DNA from: UBA1535 sp002323775
GTDB lineage: Bacteria > Bacillota > Clostridia > Tissierellales > Sedimentibacteraceae
DNA length: 25,981 bases
Direction: 5' to 3'
Assembly: GCA_031993545.1 (NCBI GenBank)
Contig: DAMAHZ010000044.1
Span: forward strand, 1 to 25,981
Position numbers and translations under genes: made by a program. Below the pieces are notes generated by a model. The model saw only the letters and a program-made list of their open reading frames with translations, did not search any database and was not told the DNA's origin. This document shows, in pieces, positions 25,193 to 25,981 of the stretch (position 1 is its first letter; each line of letters starts with the position of its first letter).

Positions 25193-25230
25193 AAAAAATT
25201 AAGGAAGTTTTTATACTTCCTTAATTTTTT
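25193..25230 (-). terminator. Terminator-like attenuator between precursor and enzyme genes
   Basis: AAAAAATTAAGGAAG (25193-25207) pairs with CTTCCTTAATTTTTT (25216-25230) around an 8-nt loop, with T/A-rich flanks. On the minus strand it starts 4 nt after the precursor stop and ends 22 nt before the PqqD-like start. It would let most transcripts stop after the precursor, so that substrate is made in excess over enzymes, while partial read-through feeds the operon. Confidence 0.8.
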
Positions 25231-25233
25231 GCT

Positions 25234-25350
25234 CTATTCTGCGCTTTGATCATTACCTTTACCACTTCTATGAGCCTTTTGAGAAAAAATTGTTATGTCT
25301 TTAGCGTTATCTTTATCAACAACTTTTTCAATAATTGGATTAAAAATCAT
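25234..25350 (-). CDS. Putative radical-SAM-modified RiPP precursor peptide
   Basis: 38 residues (ATG at 25350, stop TAG at 25236-25234), with a perfect AGGAGG 7 nt upstream; it is below usual ORF cut-offs. The N-terminal part MIFNPIIEKVVDKDNAKD is hydrophobic then charged, as expected of a leader held by a PqqD-like protein. The C-terminal part ITIFSQKAHRSGKGNDQSAE is polar, with Phe22, His27, Arg28, Gly30 and Gly32, and is the likely core. There is no Cys, Trp or Tyr and no GG cleavage site. It is first in the operon, followed by an attenuator and then PqqD-like and radical SAM genes, which is the classic place for a substrate peptide. I do not recognise the family; the leader/core border is inferred. 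Confidence 0.78.
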   Translation of the reverse strand: MIFNPIIEKVVDKDNAKDITIFSQKAHRSGKGNDQSAE

Positions 25351-25412
25351 TTGTAGCCTCCTCTTCGTATTATTTAGCAATTAACATAATTTCATTGCCA
25401 ACCAATAAATAA

Positions 25413-25418
25413 ATTATA
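25413..25418 (-). promoter_or_regulatory. Extended -10 promoter of the RiPP operon
   Basis: The minus-strand TGGTATAAT is an extended -10 element (TGnTATAAT). No recognisable -35 lies 16-18 nt upstream; instead that position is the edge of the inverted repeat 25438-25490. This suggests activator dependence. The predicted transcription start is near 25406, leaving a leader of about 55 nt before the precursor. Confidence 0.6.
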
Positions 25419-25437
25419 CCAGCTTGAAAAGCAAGCA

Positions 25438-25490
25438 CCATAGTGAATTAGCGAAGTTTTTATTTATTTTATTTCGCTAATTCACCATGG
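25438..25490. promoter_or_regulatory. 18-bp inverted repeat, candidate operator for the TPR regulator
   Basis: Arms CCATAGTGAATTAGCGAA (25438-25455) and TTCGCTAATTCACCATGG (25473-25490) match at 17 of 18 positions, with a 17-nt AT-rich spacer. It lies midway between two divergent genes, so it is not a terminator. The nearest -10 boxes begin about 20 bp outside each arm (25418 on the minus strand, 25511 on the plus strand), an almost symmetrical plan. Confidence 0.7.
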
Positions 25491-25510
25491 AATTTTACCT
25501 AATTTTACAA

Positions 25511-25516
25511 TATACT
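25511..25516 (+). promoter_or_regulatory. Probable -10 box of the signal peptide gene
   Basis: TATACT lies 21 bp outside the right arm of the inverted repeat, mirroring the spacing of the RiPP -10 box on the other side. There is no clear -35. Other TATAAT-like sequences at 25523-25528 and 25536-25541 are alternatives in this AT-rich stretch. Confidence 0.4.
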
Positions 25517-25560
25517 ATGGTTTATAATAAAATATTATAATTTTAGAAAGGAATCTACAT

Positions 25561-25707
25561 ATGAAAAAATTAATATCGTTTGCATTAATAGCAAGTATAT
25601 TATTATCATCTTTAAATATATCTACATACGATAAAGAAATAACAATTGTATATGATAATTATATCACGAATAATGACAAATTGCCTATTCCACCTATTAA
25701 TAATTAG
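25561..25707 (+). CDS. Short secreted peptide, putative quorum-sensing pheromone precursor
   Basis: 48 residues, with AGAAAGGA 8 nt before the ATG; it is too short for most gene callers. Residues 1-20 are an export signal (MKK plus a long hydrophobic run, LISFALIASILLSSL). A polar linker follows and the C-terminus is KLPIPPINN. This is the layout of PapR- and Shp-like pheromone precursors: the peptide is exported, trimmed to its last 5-10 residues, re-imported by an oligopeptide permease and bound by a TPR regulator. The gene converges on such a regulator with only 3 nt between the stop codons, and is divergent from the RiPP operon across a shared inverted repeat. The active form is unknown; a C-terminal piece such as LPIPPINN is my best guess. 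Confidence 0.68.
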   Translation: MKKLISFALIASILLSSLNISTYDKEITIVYDNYITNNDKLPIPPINN

Positions 25708-25710
25708 AAA

Positions 25711-25981
25711 TTACAAATTCTTTAATACGCTTTTTATAATTTTATATTCTTCAGAAATATCCATAATGCAAGTCATAGTTAACGATTTTTCAAGAGTATT
25801 TTTGTATAAATCAATTTCATGAACTTGCATTTTTCTTTCATTTTCTATTCTTTTCTTAATATTCCAAGCTGTACAGTATATAAAAGCTCCTATAAATCTC
25901 CCTTTCCCGCATCTTAGCAATTGATATATTGCTTCTTCCGAAATTTTAGTTGACTTCTCAAAATTTCCAATATCACCTAAT
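25711..25981 (-). CDS. C-terminal part of a TPR-type regulator (RRNPP, Rgg/PlcR-like), N-terminus off the right edge
   Basis: The frame is open from the right edge to a TAA at 25711, giving 89 visible residues; the internal TTG at 25920 is not the start. The visible part is all alpha-helical, with helix pairs like tetratricopeptide repeats: ISEEAIYQLLRCGKGRFIG, AFIYCTAWNIKKRIE, the block around LYKNTLEKSLTMTCIM and a last helix ending in IIKSVLKNL. That pattern, including the CGKG...AWN block, is familiar from the C-terminal halves of clostridial helix-turn-helix/TPR regulators. The DNA-binding domain would lie outside the window, so the class is inferred from the tail and from the adjacent small secreted peptide gene. 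Inferred role: pheromone-sensing control of the RiPP operon. Confidence 0.62.
   Translation of the reverse strand, partial: LGDIGNFEKSTKISEEAIYQLLRCGKGRFIGAFIYCTAWNIKKRIENERKMQVHEIDLYKNTLEKSLTMTCIMDISEEYKIIKSVLKNL

Noticed and set aside
1..25981. CRISPR arrays, tRNA or rRNA genes, common riboswitches
   Set aside because: No regularly spaced repeats, cloverleaf sequences or familiar aptamer cores were found by reading both strands.

Overview
The window is AT-rich DNA from a low-GC Gram-positive bacterium, most likely an anaerobic Clostridia member. The supporting signs are strong AGGAGG-type ribosome binding sites, an SLH-domain surface protein, a YitT protein, a ferredoxin-fused aldo/keto reductase, TldD/TldE and several radical SAM/SPASM enzymes. 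I cannot name a genus from the sequence. No rRNA, tRNA, CRISPR array or intact transposon is visible.

Layout, left to right. (1) 1-2191: N-terminal part of a secreted SLH surface protein, running off the left edge. (2) 2656-4938: a two-gene envelope-stress-type operon (SPFH/YdjI-like and zinc-ribbon/YdjG-like), divergent from a DUF4236 membrane protein at 5221-5727. (3) 5815-8377: tldD-tldE peptidase operon behind a consensus promoter that is straddled by a long palindrome; a decayed lipoprotein gene lies upstream. (4) 9120-12287: a chemotaxis receptor divergent from a small serine recombinase, with two copies of one palindromic motif between them. (5) 12565-15294: YitT transporter-like protein, Crp/Fnr-family regulator and divergent nucleoside hydrolase with a palindrome placed as for class II activation. 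(6) 15570-17485: nitroreductase-like protein and aldo/keto reductase, visibly GC-richer than their neighbours and lying between short imperfect direct repeats. (7) 17989-25981: the most interesting part, an AT-rich RiPP (ribosomally made, post-translationally modified peptide) locus with its own apparent peptide quorum-sensing switch.

The RiPP operon (minus strand) runs: a 38-residue precursor peptide (absent from standard long-ORF calling), a terminator-like hairpin, a PqqD-like recognition protein, two radical SAM/SPASM enzymes, an ABC ATPase, two ABC-2 permeases and a 729-residue protein with two complete radical SAM/SPASM units in tandem. That makes four radical SAM active sites aimed at one short peptide that has no Cys, Trp or Tyr. 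Divergent from it, at 25561-25707, is a 48-residue peptide with an export signal and a Pro-rich C-terminus. It converges, 3 nt apart, on the C-terminal part of a TPR-type (Rgg/PlcR-like, RRNPP) regulator at the right edge. Between precursor and signal-peptide genes lies an 18-bp near-perfect inverted repeat, flanked at matching distances (about 20 bp) by divergent -10 boxes that lack good -35 boxes. I infer that secreted signal peptide, re-imported and bound by the regulator, switches on both its own gene and the RiPP operon. The mature product and its chemistry cannot be read from the sequence.
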